A stretch of 64,000 bases of DNA. Origin: Streptomyces fodineus. GTDB lineage: Bacteria > Actinomycetota > Actinomycetes > Streptomycetales > Streptomycetaceae. Below the pieces are notes generated by a model. It worked only from the letters and a program-made list of their open reading frames with translations. It was not told the origin of the DNA and did not search any database. The stretch covers positions 3,224,001 through 3,288,000 of the forward strand of contig NZ_CP017248.1 of the NCBI RefSeq assembly GCF_001735805.1, written 5' to 3'. A program made the position numbers and the translations under genes. Positions 8,409 through 19,363 of this stretch are shown here, one piece after another; within the stretch, counting starts at the first letter, position 1, and every line of letters begins with the position of its first letter.

Positions 8409-10352
8409 CTAGACCTCCTCGACGTCCTTCCTCAGGCGCGTGATGCCCGCGATCCGGTACGCGTCCGCCTCCTCCAGCGTCTCGTTCGCCATCAGCGCCT
8501 GGGCGAGGGCGTCCAACTGGCCGCGATGGTCGCGGAGTTTGCGGCATGCCTCCTCGTAGCACTCGTCCACGATCCGCCGCATCTCGGTGTCGATCACGTC
8601 GAGGGTCTGCGGGGCGGCGGCGAGACCGTAGGCCTGCTGGGCGTCGTTGGGGAGCGCGGAGAGGCGGCCGACCTCCTCGCTCATGCCCCAGCGGGACACC
8701 ATGCCGCGCGCGATGTTGGTGACCTGTTCCAGGTCGCTCTCGGAACCGGTGGTGATCACGCCGTAGACGACCTGCTCGGCCGCCATCCCGCCGAGCGCGC
8801 CGATGATCCGGCCGCGCAGGTACTCCTCGGTGTACGCGTACTTGTCCGCGTCCGGCGTGGACAGGGTGACGCCGAGGGCCCGGCCGCGCGGCACGATGGT
8901 GATCTTGCGAACGGGGTCGGCGCCCGGCTGCAGCATGCCCAGCAGGGCGTGCCCGCTCTCGTGGTAGGCGGTGCGCCGGCGCTCCTCCTCCGGCATCACC
9001 AGCGCCCGCTCCGCGCCGAGCTGGATCTTCTCCAGGGCCTCGGAGAGGTCGGTCTGCGTCACCGCCTGCTGCCCCCGCTTCACCGCGATCAGGGCGGCCT
9101 CGTTGGCGAGGTTGGCCAGTTCCGCGCCGGTCATGCCCGGGGTCGTACGGGCCACGTGGGTCAGATCGACGTCCGGGGCGAGCGGGATGTCGCGGGTGTG
9201 GATCTCCAGGATGGCCTTGCGGCCGCCGCGGTCCGGGGGCGAGACCTGGACGATCCGGTCGAAGCGGCCGGGGCGGGTCAGCGCCGGGTCGAGGATGTCG
9301 GCGCGGTTGGTGGCCGCGATGACGATGACGCCCTCCGAGCCGGAGAAGCCGTCCATCTCGGTGAGGATCTGGTTCAGGGTCTGCTCGCGCTCGTCGTGCC
9401 CGCCCATCGACGCGCCGCCGGCGCGGGCCCGCCCGATGGTGTCGATCTCGTCGATGAAGATGATCGACGGGGCGAGCTTGCGGGCCTCCGCGAACAGTTC
9501 CCGAACGCGGGAGGCGCCCACGCCCACGATCATCTCGATGAACTCGGACGCGGACGCGGAGAAGAACGGCACGCCCGCCTCCCCGGCGACCGCGCGCGCG
9601 AGCAGCGTCTTTCCGGTGCCGGGCGGGCCGGAGAGCAGGACGCCGCGGGGCATCTTGGCGCCCATGCGGCGGTAGGCGTCGGGGTTCTTCAGGAAGTCGA
9701 CGACGTCGTTGAGCTCGCCCTCGACCTCGTCGATACCGGCCACGTCGGCGAAGGTGGTGCGCTTCTCCCCCGGCACCAGTTCGACCGGCTTCGGCGGCGC
9801 CTTGCGGCCGAGCATGCCGCCCGCGCCGCGGAGCCCCGCGCTCATGCGCCGCGAGACGAAGATCCACAGGGCGACGATGATCAGCATCGGGGCCAGCGAG
9901 ATCAGCAGGTTGGACAGGAAGCTGCGGTGCTGGACGACCGGCTCGGCCGTGACCGTGACGTTGTGCTTGGTCAGGTTCGACCAGAGGTTGTCGTTCGCGA
10001 AGGACGGGCGCTCGGTGTTGAACTTGGTGTAGTTCCCGCCGCCCTCGGGGTTGTTCCGCCCCTTCCTCAGCTGGCCCTGGATCGAGTCGCCCTTGGCGTA
10101 GATCTTGGCGACATTGCCGTCGTTCACCTGTCTGCTGAACTCGGTGTACGAGATCGTCGGCTCGTTGGCCTGGTCGAAGTAGGACAGCACCAGGTTGGCG
10201 ATCAGGTACACGACCAGTGCGGTGATGATCAGCCGCCACCAGCCGCCGCGCATCCGGCGCCCGCCGGGCTGCTGCTGCGGCGGCTCGTCGGGGGCGCCCT
10301 CGGTACGCCAGGGCTGGTCAGGTGACTTGCGTGGCGGCGCGGGGTTGGTCAT
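8409..10352 (-). CDS. ftsH: ATP-dependent zinc metalloprotease FtsH
   Basis: 647 residues from the ATG at 10352. Membrane helices at about 38-59 and 145-166 flank a short extracytoplasmic domain; the AAA+ module follows with Walker A GPPGTGKT (~245), Walker B FIDEID and the second region of homology [18 protein letters not shown]; the protease domain has the zinc motif HESGH (~465). It is a membrane-bound hexameric protease for misfolded membrane proteins and selected regulators. Transcribed leftward, downstream of ffh (60-base gap), so membrane-protein targeting and quality control are neighbours. Streptomyces often carry a second ftsH elsewhere. An ATG six codons upstream is an alternative start. 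Confidence 0.95.
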   Translation of the reverse strand: MTNPAPPRKSPDQPWRTEGAPDEPPQQQPGGRRMRGGWWRLIITALVVYLIANLVLSYFDQANEPTISYTEFSRQVNDGNVAKIYAKGDSIQGQLRKGRNNPEGGGNYTKFNTERPSFANDNLWSNLTKHNVTVTAEPVVQHRSFLSNLLISLAPMLIIVALWIFVSRRMSAGLRGAGGMLGRKAPPKPVELVPGEKRTTFADVAGIDEVEGELNDVVDFLKNPDAYRRMGAKMPRGVLLSGPPGTGKTLLARAVAGEAGVPFFSASASEFIEMIVGVGASRVRELFAEARKLAPSIIFIDEIDTIGRARAGGASMGGHDEREQTLNQILTEMDGFSGSEGVIVIAATNRADILDPALTRPGRFDRIVQVSPPDRGGRKAILEIHTRDIPLAPDVDLTHVARTTPGMTGAELANLANEAALIAVKRGQQAVTQTDLSEALEKIQLGAERALVMPEEERRRTAYHESGHALLGMLQPGADPVRKITIVPRGRALGVTLSTPDADKYAYTEEYLRGRIIGALGGMAAEQVVYGVITTGSESDLEQVTNIARGMVSRWGMSEEVGRLSALPNDAQQAYGLAAAPQTLDVIDTEMRRIVDECYEEACRKLRDHRGQLDALAQALMANETLEEADAYRIAGITRLRKDVEEV

Positions 10353-10412
10353 ATGCGGACGGTACGACAACGACCAACCCCTGGCACGCGCAGAGGTGGA
10401 CTGCGGGGCGAC

Positions 10413-11963
10413 TCAGCCCATGAACTTCTTGAACTCGTCCGGCAGCTCGAAGTCCTGGCCGCCCTGCTGCGGCACCCCGAAGGCGCCTCCGGCCTGTGCG
10501 GCGGCCTCGCGGCGCTGAGCCTCCTCCAGCTCCTGCTGCTTGCGCTTCATCGGGTTGCCGGAGCGCTGCTTGCCCTTGGACTTCTTCTGCTGCTTCTTCT
10601 GCCGGCCGGGGCCGCCGCCCATGCCCGGGATCCCCGGCATGCCCGGCATACCGCCGCCCTGGGCCATGCGGGACATCATCTTGCGGGCCTCGAAGAACCG
10701 CTCGACCAGGTTCTTCACCGCGCTGACCTCGACGCCGGAACCCTTGGCGATACGGGCGCGGCGGGAGCCGTTGATGATCGTCGGGTCCTGGCGTTCGCCC
10801 GGGGTCATCGACTTGATGATCGCGGCGGTGCGGTCGACGTCCCGCTCGTCGATGTTCTGGATCTGGTCCTTGATCTGGCCCATGCCCGGGAGCATGCCGA
10901 GCAGCTTGCTGATGCTGCCCATCTTCCGGACCTGTTCCATCTGGGCCAGGAAGTCGTCCAGGGTGAAGTCCTGGCCCTTCTTGGACGCCAGCTTCGAGGC
11001 CATCTTGGCGGCCTCTTCCTGGCTGAAGGTCTTCTCCGCCTGCTCGATCAGGGTGAGCAGGTCACCCAGGTCGAGGATGCGGGAGGCCATCCGGTCCGGG
11101 TGGAAGGCGTCGAAGTCGTCCAGCTTCTCGCCGTTGGACGCGAACATGATCGGCTTGCCGGTGATCTGCCGGATCGACAGGGCGGCACCACCGCGGGCGT
11201 CACCGTCGAGCTTGGAGAGCACCACGCCGTCGAAGCCGACGCCGTCACGGAAGGCCTCGGCCGTGTTGACGGCGTCCTGACCGATCATCGCGTCGACGAC
11301 GAACAGGATCTCGTCCGGGGAGACGGCGTCACGGATGTCCGCGGCCTGCTGCATCATCTCGGCGTCGATACCGAGGCGGCCGGCGGTGTCCACGATCACG
11401 ATGTCGTGGACCTTGGACTTCGCGAAGTCGATGGAGTCCTTGGCGACCTTCACCGGGTCGCCGACGCCGTTGCCCGGCTCGGGCGCGTAGACCGCGACGC
11501 CGGCACGGTCGGCGACGACGCTCAGCTGGTTGACGGCGTTCGGGCGCTGGAGGTCGGCGGCGACCAGCAGCGGGGAGTGGCCCTGCTCCTTGAGCCACTT
11601 GGCGAGCTTGCCCGCGAGGGTGGTCTTACCGGCACCCTGCAGACCCGCCAGCATGATCACGGTGGGCGGCTGCTTGGCGAAGCGCAGGCGCCGGGTCTCG
11701 CCGCCGAGGATGGTGACGAGCTCGTCGTTGACGATCTTCAGTACCTGCTGGGCCGGGTTCAGCGCGCGAGAGACCTCGGCGCCGAGCGCGCGTTCCTTGA
11801 CGTTCTTGATGAACGTGCGCACGACCGGCAGGGCCACGTCGGCCTCGAGGAGCGCGATGCGGATCTCGCGTGCCGTGGCGTCGATGTCCGCCTCGGACAA
11901 CCTGCCCTTGCCGCGGAGGTTTTTGAAAGTCGCGCTGAGGCGGTCGGAGAGGGTATCGAACAC
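10413..11963 (-). CDS. ffh: Signal recognition particle protein Ffh
   Basis: 516 residues from the GTG at 11963 (FDTLSDRLSATFKNLRGKG). The N domain (1-90) is followed by the G domain with GLQGAGKTTLAGKL, DTAGRLGID and the TKLDG-type motif seen here as LSKLDGDARGGAALS; the C-terminal M domain is methionine-rich and ends in a Gly/Met segment (GGGMPGMPGIPGMGGG) and a lysine-rich tail. It binds SRP RNA and signal sequences and docks with FtsY, whose gene lies 7.4 kb away in this window. An in-frame upstream extension lacks family similarity. Confidence 0.96.
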   Translation of the reverse strand: MFDTLSDRLSATFKNLRGKGRLSEADIDATAREIRIALLEADVALPVVRTFIKNVKERALGAEVSRALNPAQQVLKIVNDELVTILGGETRRLRFAKQPPTVIMLAGLQGAGKTTLAGKLAKWLKEQGHSPLLVAADLQRPNAVNQLSVVADRAGVAVYAPEPGNGVGDPVKVAKDSIDFAKSKVHDIVIVDTAGRLGIDAEMMQQAADIRDAVSPDEILFVVDAMIGQDAVNTAEAFRDGVGFDGVVLSKLDGDARGGAALSIRQITGKPIMFASNGEKLDDFDAFHPDRMASRILDLGDLLTLIEQAEKTFSQEEAAKMASKLASKKGQDFTLDDFLAQMEQVRKMGSISKLLGMLPGMGQIKDQIQNIDERDVDRTAAIIKSMTPGERQDPTIINGSRRARIAKGSGVEVSAVKNLVERFFEARKMMSRMAQGGGMPGMPGIPGMGGGPGRQKKQQKKSKGKQRSGNPMKRKQQELEEAQRREAAAQAGGAFGVPQQGGQDFELPDEFKKFMG

Positions 11964-12078
11964 GGTGGCGTCGGTCCTCGGGGTCGGAGATGGTCTGGGC
12001 TGCCCTCCAGGGTATCCGGCCCGGCAAGGGAGCCGTCCCCGCCCGCCGCGATCGGCGAGCGGAACTCCCCCGCCGGGC

Positions 12079-14523
12079 TCATGCCCGCAGCGTCTCCTCC
12101 AGCACCCGGGCCATCGACGCCGCGTCCTGGCCCGGCAGCGGCTCTCCCGCGCCCGTGGTGACGTAAAAGGCATCCACGGCGTTGGAGCCCAGCGTGCTGA
12201 CATGCATGCTGCGGACCCGTACGCCCGCCTTTTCCAGGGCCATCCCGATCCGATGCAGCAGGCCCGGGGCGTCCTGGGCGCGGACCTCGATCACCGTGGC
12301 GTGGTGGGAGGCCGCCGGAGCCACCGTCACCCGGGGCGGCGGGGCCACCCAGCCGCGGCGCCTCGGATAGGCCGCGTCCCGTTCGGCGAGGCGGCCGGCG
12401 ATGTCCAGGCTGCCGTCGAGGGCGCGGACGAGGTCGGCGCGCAGCCGGGTGGCCTGCGGCAGGGAGCCGTACTCGGCGGCCACCCGCCAGTTGAGCAGCA
12501 GCACGAAGCCGTCGTCGACGTCGTCCGGCAGGCGCAGGGTTCGGAGCTCGGCCGTACGGACCGTGAGGCGGTGCACGGCGAGCACACCGGCGACGGCGGG
12601 CAGCACGGCGGGCTGGTCGGGTACGGCGATGACCAGCTCCACACCGAGAGGTTCGCCGGACGGTTCCGCCTCGGTGACCGGTTCCCGCTGGGCGCGCAGT
12701 GCGAGGACCGGGCCGCGCGTGCGGTACGCCTCGATCGCCAGCCGCTCCTGCTCGGCCGTGGGCGCGGCGGGCTCCGGCTCCTCGGGGGCGTCCCCGGCGA
12801 GCACGGCACAGACCCGCCGGACCAGGTCGGCGACGAGGGAGCCGCGCCAGGAGGACCAGGCCGCCGGCCCGGTGGCGAGGGCGTCGGCCTCCGTGAGCGC
12901 GTGCAGCAGCTCCAGGGTGCTCTCGGTGCCGACGGCCTCGGCGACCGAGCGGACCGTGGCCGGGTCGTCCAGGTCGCGGCGGGTGGCCGTCTCGATGAGC
13001 AGCAGGTGGTGGCGCACCAGGAGGGACAGCACGGCCACGTCCGACCGGTCGAAGCCGATCCGTGTGGCCACGTCCCTGGCGATGATCTCGCCGGCCACCG
13101 AGTGGTCGCCGGGCCAGCCCTTGCCGATGTCGTGCAGCAGGGCGGCGACCAGGAGCAGGTCGGGGCGGCTGACGCGGCGGGTCAGTTCGGAGGCGCGGAC
13201 GGCCGTCTCGATGAGGTGCCGGTCGACCGTCCAGAGGTGGACGGCGTTGCGCTGCGGGCGGCAGCGGACCCGTTCCCAGTCCGGCAGCAGGCGGCTGATC
13301 AGGCCCTCCGCCTCCAGCGCCTCCCAGACATCGACGGTCGGCCGGCCCGAGCCGAGCAGCGTGACCAACTGCTCACGGGCCTCGGCGGGCCAGGGGGTGG
13401 GCAGGGGGCGTGCGGTGGCGGCCATGCGCCGTACGGCGTGCAGGGAGAGCGGGAGGCCGGCCTGCGCGGCGGCTGCCGCGGCGCGCAAGGGGAGCACGGG
13501 GTCGCGCTCGGGGCGTGCGGCACGGGCGAGCACCACCTCGCCGTCCTGCTCCACCACACCCTCGGCCAGCGGCGATCGTTCCGCGACCGGCTTGCCGCCA
13601 CCCAGCATGGCGCGCAGACGCGGCCGTACGGCGCGCGAACGCAGCACGCGCCCCACCTCGCGCCAGGTGACATCGCTGGCGTACGAGATGACCCGCGCCG
13701 CCTCGTACACCTGCCGCAGCAGGGTGTCCGCGTCGAGCAGACCCAGCCCGTCCGCCACCTGGTCCTGCTCCTGGAGCGCGAGCCGGTCGGTCGCGCGGCC
13801 CGTCGCCAGATGGAGCGCGTCCCGGACGTCGAGCAGGCGCCGGCGGGCGTCCGCGAGGCCCTCGCGCGGGGCGTCGGCGAGCCAGGAGGCGGCTACGGCG
13901 CGCAGGGCGGTGGCGTCCCGCAGGCCGCCGCGCGCCTCCTTGAGGTCGGGTTCCAGCAGGTACTGCAACTCGCCCTGGCGCTCGGCGCGTTCGGCGCACA
14001 GCTCCTGGAGTTCGGGAAGGCGCTTGGGGGCCTGGTTGCGCCAGTCGGCGAGGACGGCCGTCCGCAGGCCGGCGGTGAGGCCGCGGTCGCCGGCGAGATG
14101 GCGGGCGTCCAGGAGACCGAGTTGGACTTTCAAATCCTCCCCGGCGGTCCTGCGGGCCTCCCCCGGAGTGCGCACCGAGTGGTCGAGGGCGAGGCCGAGG
14201 TCCCAGACGGGGTACCAGAGGCGGTCGGCCAGCGCGGCGACCGCCTTGGTGTCGCTGCCGTCGTGCAGCAGGAGCAGGTCCAGGTCGCTGCGCGGGGACA
14301 GCTCGCCACGGCCGTACCCCCCGACGGCGACCAGACAGACGCCCGGGAGCGCGCCGGCCGCCGCGGTGAACAGTCCGCCGAGCCAGTCGTCGGTCAGTTC
14401 CGCGAGGGCCGCACGGCGCGGCGGCCCGGACCGCGCCCCCTCGGTGAGGAGGCGCAGCCGGGCCGCCGCGTAGCCGCTGGGTCCCGAGTCCTCTGCTTCC
14501 GTGCGCATGTCCGTACCCGTCAC
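12079..14523 (-). CDS. glnD: PII uridylyl/adenylyltransferase GlnD
   Basis: 814 residues. The nucleotidyltransferase domain shows GGYGRGELSPRSDLDLLLLHD (residues ~67-85, shown in part) with the GS/D-x-D type pattern; the HD hydrolase domain has LLHDIGKG (~465); two C-terminal ACT domains start near 640 and 735. In Streptomyces GlnD adenylylates, rather than uridylylates, GlnK on Tyr51 in response to nitrogen. It is the third gene of amtB-glnK-glnD, 29 bases after glnK. Two nearby ATGs (14523 and five codons later) could start it. Confidence 0.95.
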   Translation of the reverse strand: MTGTDMRTEAEDSGPSGYAAARLRLLTEGARSGPPRRAALAELTDDWLGGLFTAAAGALPGVCLVAVGGYGRGELSPRSDLDLLLLHDGSDTKAVAALADRLWYPVWDLGLALDHSVRTPGEARRTAGEDLKVQLGLLDARHLAGDRGLTAGLRTAVLADWRNQAPKRLPELQELCAERAERQGELQYLLEPDLKEARGGLRDATALRAVAASWLADAPREGLADARRRLLDVRDALHLATGRATDRLALQEQDQVADGLGLLDADTLLRQVYEAARVISYASDVTWREVGRVLRSRAVRPRLRAMLGGGKPVAERSPLAEGVVEQDGEVVLARAARPERDPVLPLRAAAAAAQAGLPLSLHAVRRMAATARPLPTPWPAEAREQLVTLLGSGRPTVDVWEALEAEGLISRLLPDWERVRCRPQRNAVHLWTVDRHLIETAVRASELTRRVSRPDLLLVAALLHDIGKGWPGDHSVAGEIIARDVATRIGFDRSDVAVLSLLVRHHLLLIETATRRDLDDPATVRSVAEAVGTESTLELLHALTEADALATGPAAWSSWRGSLVADLVRRVCAVLAGDAPEEPEPAAPTAEQERLAIEAYRTRGPVLALRAQREPVTEAEPSGEPLGVELVIAVPDQPAVLPAVAGVLAVHRLTVRTAELRTLRLPDDVDDGFVLLLNWRVAAEYGSLPQATRLRADLVRALDGSLDIAGRLAERDAAYPRRRGWVAPPPRVTVAPAASHHATVIEVRAQDAPGLLHRIGMALEKAGVRVRSMHVSTLGSNAVDAFYVTTGAGEPLPGQDAASMARVLEETLRA

Positions 14524-14552
14524 CCAGCGACTCCCGTTCTCAGAGATGTTGG

Positions 14553-16231
<1,679 letters not shown>

Positions 16232-16553
16232 CGGCGTCTCCTCGTCGGTTGGTACGGCCCCGTGCGGGCGGTGCCTGAGCGGTCCGGCGGGTCGGGGGGT
16301 GTGGGCCGGTTATGCGCCATGAGATTGGCGCAGCGCGGTTTCGGTGGAAGCCCCTCGTTGTTTCGCCGGGGTGACAAGGGCGCCCTGCGTGTTACGCCTG
16401 GATGAACCGCAGGATTCCGGGCTCGCCGATCGTTATCGTGACGCAACCATCACGAGGCCGGCCGCGGCAGCCCTCCCGATGACCTGGCGTGGGGGAGCCG
16501 AGTCGGGCAGTTCGGGGGGGCCGGCCGCGGCCGGGGCGTGGGTGCCGGGTGGG
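16232..16553. other. amtB promoter region
   Basis: 322 bases between amtB and the nsdA stop. It contains a GlnR-like site at 16338-16375, an imperfect inverted repeat near 16436-16455 (CGTGA ... TCACG), and near the nsdA end a self-complementary 14-mer CCGGCCGCGGCCGG at 16521-16534 that may serve as part of the nsdA terminator. No gene is seen. Confidence 0.6.
16338..16375 (-). promoter_or_regulatory. Probable GlnR binding site upstream of amtB
   Basis: On the leftward strand the order is GTCAC, 6 nt, GAAAC, 6 nt, GGGCT, 6 nt, GAAAC. The published actinomycete GlnR pattern is gTnAc-n6-GaAAc repeated with n6. Three of the four boxes fit exactly and all spacings fit; only the third box is poor. 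It lies about 107-144 bases before the amtB start. Confidence 0.75.
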
Positions 16554-18032
16554 TCAGACCGCTTCGGCGTTCTCCGGCAGGTCGACGGCGAGCTGATCGG
16601 TGAGGTCGACGACGGTGGCCAGCTCGCCGTAGTCCCGTACGGCCGTGTCGACCGTCTTTCGGATACGAGTGTTCACACGCTCGGAGCGGACCTTCTTGGC
16701 GATCTGCATGGCCTGTGAGGCATAGGTGGCGCTGTGTTCGGGCTCCCGCTGGAGCAGGTGCACTGTGGCCTTGCCGATCAGGTTGAGCGCATACGACCGC
16801 TGGTGCTCGGGATCCTTGGCGAACAGCTCCACCGCCCGCTGCATCAGCGGGTCGGCGAGGGAGGCGTAGGTCGGGCTGCGTCCGGCGACGTAGGCGAGGT
16901 CACGGAAGGAGTGGGAGTTCTCGCCGTACAGCTCGGCCTCGGAGAAGAAGCGGATCCAGTCGGGGTCCGGTTCGTCCCACTCGTCGGCCTCGGCGAAGGT
17001 GTCCTCGGCCATGCGGACGGCGCGCTTGGTCTTGCCGGGCTGGCCCATGTTGGCGTAGGCGCGGGCCTCCATCGCATACAGCATGGACTGGGTGCGCGGG
17101 CTCGCGCAGTCCCGGCTGCCGTACTGGGCGAGGTGGATCAGCTCCAGGGCGTCGTCGGGCCGACCGAGATGGATCATCTGACGGCTCATGCTGGACAGGA
17201 CGTACGAGCCGAGGGGCTTGTCGCCGGCCTCCTTGGCCGCGTGCAACGCGAGGACGAAGTACTTCTGCGCGGTGGGCTGCAGGCCCACGTCGTACGACAT
17301 CCAGCCCGCCAACTCGGCGAGCTCGGCGGCGACCTTGAAGAGCTTGCGGGTGGTGGCCTCGGGCTGGGGCTCCTGGAGCAGGTCGGTCACCTCGTGCAGC
17401 TGGCCGACGACCGCCTTGCGGCGCAGGCCGCCGCCGCACTGGGCGTCCCACTGGCGGAACATCCGCGTGGTGGACTCCAGCAGATCCAGCTCGGGCTTGG
17501 ACAGCCGGCCGGGCCTGCGCGAGTCGATGAAGGGCTCGGGCTCGGCGGGGACCGGGGAGGCGGGGCTCGGGACCAGCCAGCGCTGCATGGGCTCGATGAG
17601 GGAGGGCCCGGCGGACAGCGCAAGGGACGTGCCGAGGAAGCCGCGCCGGGCCAGCATCAGGTCGCTGCGCGAGAACTCGCTGAGCAGGGCGACCGTCTGC
17701 GGGGCCGTCCAGGGCAGGTCGACGCCGGACGCGGAGGGTGACTGGCGGGCGGCGCGCAGGCCGAGGTCCTCGATGGAGACCACACAGCCGAAGCGCTCGG
17801 AGAACAGCTCCGAGAGGATGCGCGGGATCGGCTCGCGCGGATTCTCCCCGTCCAGCCAGCGGCGCACGCGCGAGGTGTCGGTGGAGATGTGGTTGGCCCC
17901 CAACTGGCGTGCGCGGCGGTTCACTTGGCGAGCCAGCTCGCCCTTGGACCAGCCGCTGCGCACGAACCACGAGCCGAGCAGCTCATTGGGGCGCTTGTCA
18001 GCGTTCGTCCCGCTACCGCCGTTGCCGCTCAC
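16554..18032 (-). CDS. nsdA: NsdA-type negative regulator of differentiation (TPR protein)
   Basis: 492 residues from the GTG at 18032. The N-terminal 90 residues look like an XRE-type DNA-binding/helical domain (GWSKGELARQVNRRARQLG ... SRVRRWLDGENP); the rest is alpha-helical with TPR-like repeats, e.g. AKEAGDKPLGSYVLSSMSRQ. In S. coelicolor NsdA (SCO5582 from memory, next to amtB) represses aerial growth and antibiotic production; position and sequence type agree. It is a single leftward gene upstream of amtB. Confidence 0.9.
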   Translation of the reverse strand: MSGNGGSGTNADKRPNELLGSWFVRSGWSKGELARQVNRRARQLGANHISTDTSRVRRWLDGENPREPIPRILSELFSERFGCVVSIEDLGLRAARQSPSASGVDLPWTAPQTVALLSEFSRSDLMLARRGFLGTSLALSAGPSLIEPMQRWLVPSPASPVPAEPEPFIDSRRPGRLSKPELDLLESTTRMFRQWDAQCGGGLRRKAVVGQLHEVTDLLQEPQPEATTRKLFKVAAELAELAGWMSYDVGLQPTAQKYFVLALHAAKEAGDKPLGSYVLSSMSRQMIHLGRPDDALELIHLAQYGSRDCASPRTQSMLYAMEARAYANMGQPGKTKRAVRMAEDTFAEADEWDEPDPDWIRFFSEAELYGENSHSFRDLAYVAGRSPTYASLADPLMQRAVELFAKDPEHQRSYALNLIGKATVHLLQREPEHSATYASQAMQIAKKVRSERVNTRIRKTVDTAVRDYGELATVVDLTDQLAVDLPENAEAV

Positions 18033-18524
18033 TGGAACGCCCCCATCCCTGAGACCACTTGCCGTCGTTGCGACCCTCGGTCGCCCCCGGAGGGAGACCG
18101 CCGCGCGCCAAGCCCTATCAGAATGCCGGTAAATACGGCTTCCCGTCCGCCGGTTCTCACTCTTCGAACGAGCCGACGACTCGCCTCCGGCATACCCATG
18201 GATGCATATGCCCCTCGGACTCGCACACTCACAGTAATCCTACGATCACCCGCTCAGCCACGTGGATCCCTGAAACGCCACCATTCGCCACCCCTTCGAA
18301 TGAACTCACGGTCGCCCGCACGCGATTCACTTGACATAGGACGGCCGGGAGTGGGCGGAGTGATGCAAGCGGGGGGCGCGTGCACCCCGATGCGCCACCC
18401 GATGCACTTCAAGGCGCCGCTTCGACCTCGTGCCGACCGGGGAAGGCGGAGTCATAGCGTTACGTTCCGCTTCCGTCTCGTTCCGTGTCGTAACCACCGG
18501 CGCGCTGGACCCGTTGGAGGGGGC
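18033..18524. other. Divergent intergenic region nsdA / PrimPol-like gene
   Basis: 492 bases. The middle (18110-18350) is less GC-rich than the flanking genes and has a TTGACA at about 18332-18337 without a convincing -10 partner. Around 18452-18494 an inverted pair GTTACG ... CGTAAC encloses repeated GTTCCG units, a possible operator for the rightward gene. A CCACGTGG palindrome occurs near 18259. No gene is apparent. Confidence 0.4.
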
Positions 18525-19181
18525 ATGGGCTTCACGATCGGCGGCATTCGCGAGATCCGCTCCGGCACGCGCCGGCGCGGCCGTTCGTCGGAGTGCACCG
18601 CCGTCGCCGAGTTCACCGGGCTGTGGGGCTGGGACGTGGTGCCGGGCGCGCGGGCCGCCGCGGGCGCCTGCTCGTGCGGACACGCCGACTGTACGGCGCC
18701 GGGCGCGCATCCGCTGGACTTCGCGCCCCGGGTCCCGGCCGGGGCCACGCTGGACGAGGTGAGCAAGGCCTGGGCGGAGTTCCCGGGTGCCGCGGTGATG
18801 CTGCCGGTGGGCCGGGCGTTCGACGTCATCGAGGTCTGCGAGGCCGCCGGCCGCCGCGCCCTGGTCCGCCTGGAGCGCATGGGCCTCCCGCTCGGTCCGG
18901 TGACCGCGACCCCGGACGGCCGCGCCCACTTCTTCGTCGCGCCCGGCGCCGCCGCGGAACTCCCCCGGCTGCTCTACCGCATGGGCTGGGACGACCCCTC
19001 GGCCCTGGATTTGCGCGGTCTCGGCCCGGGTGCGCACATCACCGCGCCGCCCTCCGACCGGGGCGGCCTGGGCCCGGTGCACTGGCTGCGCCCGCCCGCA
19101 CTGGACTCGGCGACGCGGCCCCCGGCGGCGCGGTTGCTGCTGGGGACGCTGGCCTACGTCGCACACCGGTCGCGCACATAG
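18525..19181 (+). CDS. Bifunctional DNA primase/polymerase-like (PrimPol) domain protein
   Basis: 218 residues, start ATG with GGAGGGGGC upstream. The first part has the family pattern WGWDVVPGA, then a Cys/His-rich loop CSCGHADCTAPGAHP typical of actinobacterial PrimPol-type proteins, LPVGRAFDVIEV where replicative PrimPols carry their Asp-x-Asp metal site, and GRAHFFVAPG for the nucleotide-binding strand. The DxD is not preserved (FDVIEV), so catalytic activity is doubtful. It stands alone between nsdA and ftsY, with no helicase. Such orphan copies are common in Streptomyces; function unknown. Confidence 0.8.
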   Translation: MGFTIGGIREIRSGTRRRGRSSECTAVAEFTGLWGWDVVPGARAAAGACSCGHADCTAPGAHPLDFAPRVPAGATLDEVSKAWAEFPGAAVMLPVGRAFDVIEVCEAAGRRALVRLERMGLPLGPVTATPDGRAHFFVAPGAAAELPRLLYRMGWDDPSALDLRGLGPGAHITAPPSDRGGLGPVHWLRPPALDSATRPPAARLLLGTLAYVAHRSRT

Positions 19182-19215
19182 CTCCACGTCCGCGGGAGCG
19201 GCACCGGCAGAGGCG

Positions 19216-19298
19216 GCGCACAAAGGGGGCACGCACACAAACGCGGCGCACAAAGGGGGCGCACAAAGGGGGCGCACAAAGGGGGCGCACAAAGGGGG
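19216..19298. repeat. 13-bp tandem repeat GCGCACAAAGGGG
   Basis: Four head-to-tail copies of GCGCACAAAGGGG start at 19246, 19259, 19272 and 19285; a fifth lies apart at 19216 with a diverged stretch (ACGCACACAAAC) between. Thirteen is not a multiple of three and both neighbouring genes end nearby, so this is non-coding. It leads directly into the terminator hairpin at 19299. Confidence 0.95.
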
Positions 19299-19332
19299 CG
19301 GCGCCCGACCCCCCGAGCGGGGGCGGGCGCCG
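19299..19332. terminator. Bidirectional terminator between PrimPol-like gene and ftsY
   Basis: CGGCGCCCG pairs exactly with CGGGCGCCG; after one mismatch the stem continues with a C-run against a G-run, around a short GAG-type loop. It lies between convergent stops (19181 and 19364). No T-run. Confidence 0.75.
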
Positions 19333-19363
19333 ACTGAGGGCAGACAGCAGGTCCACTAAGTGC

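Noticed and set aside
19216..19298. Possible CRISPR array
   Set aside because: The 13-bp units are contiguous with no spacers of constant length and no cas genes are nearby.
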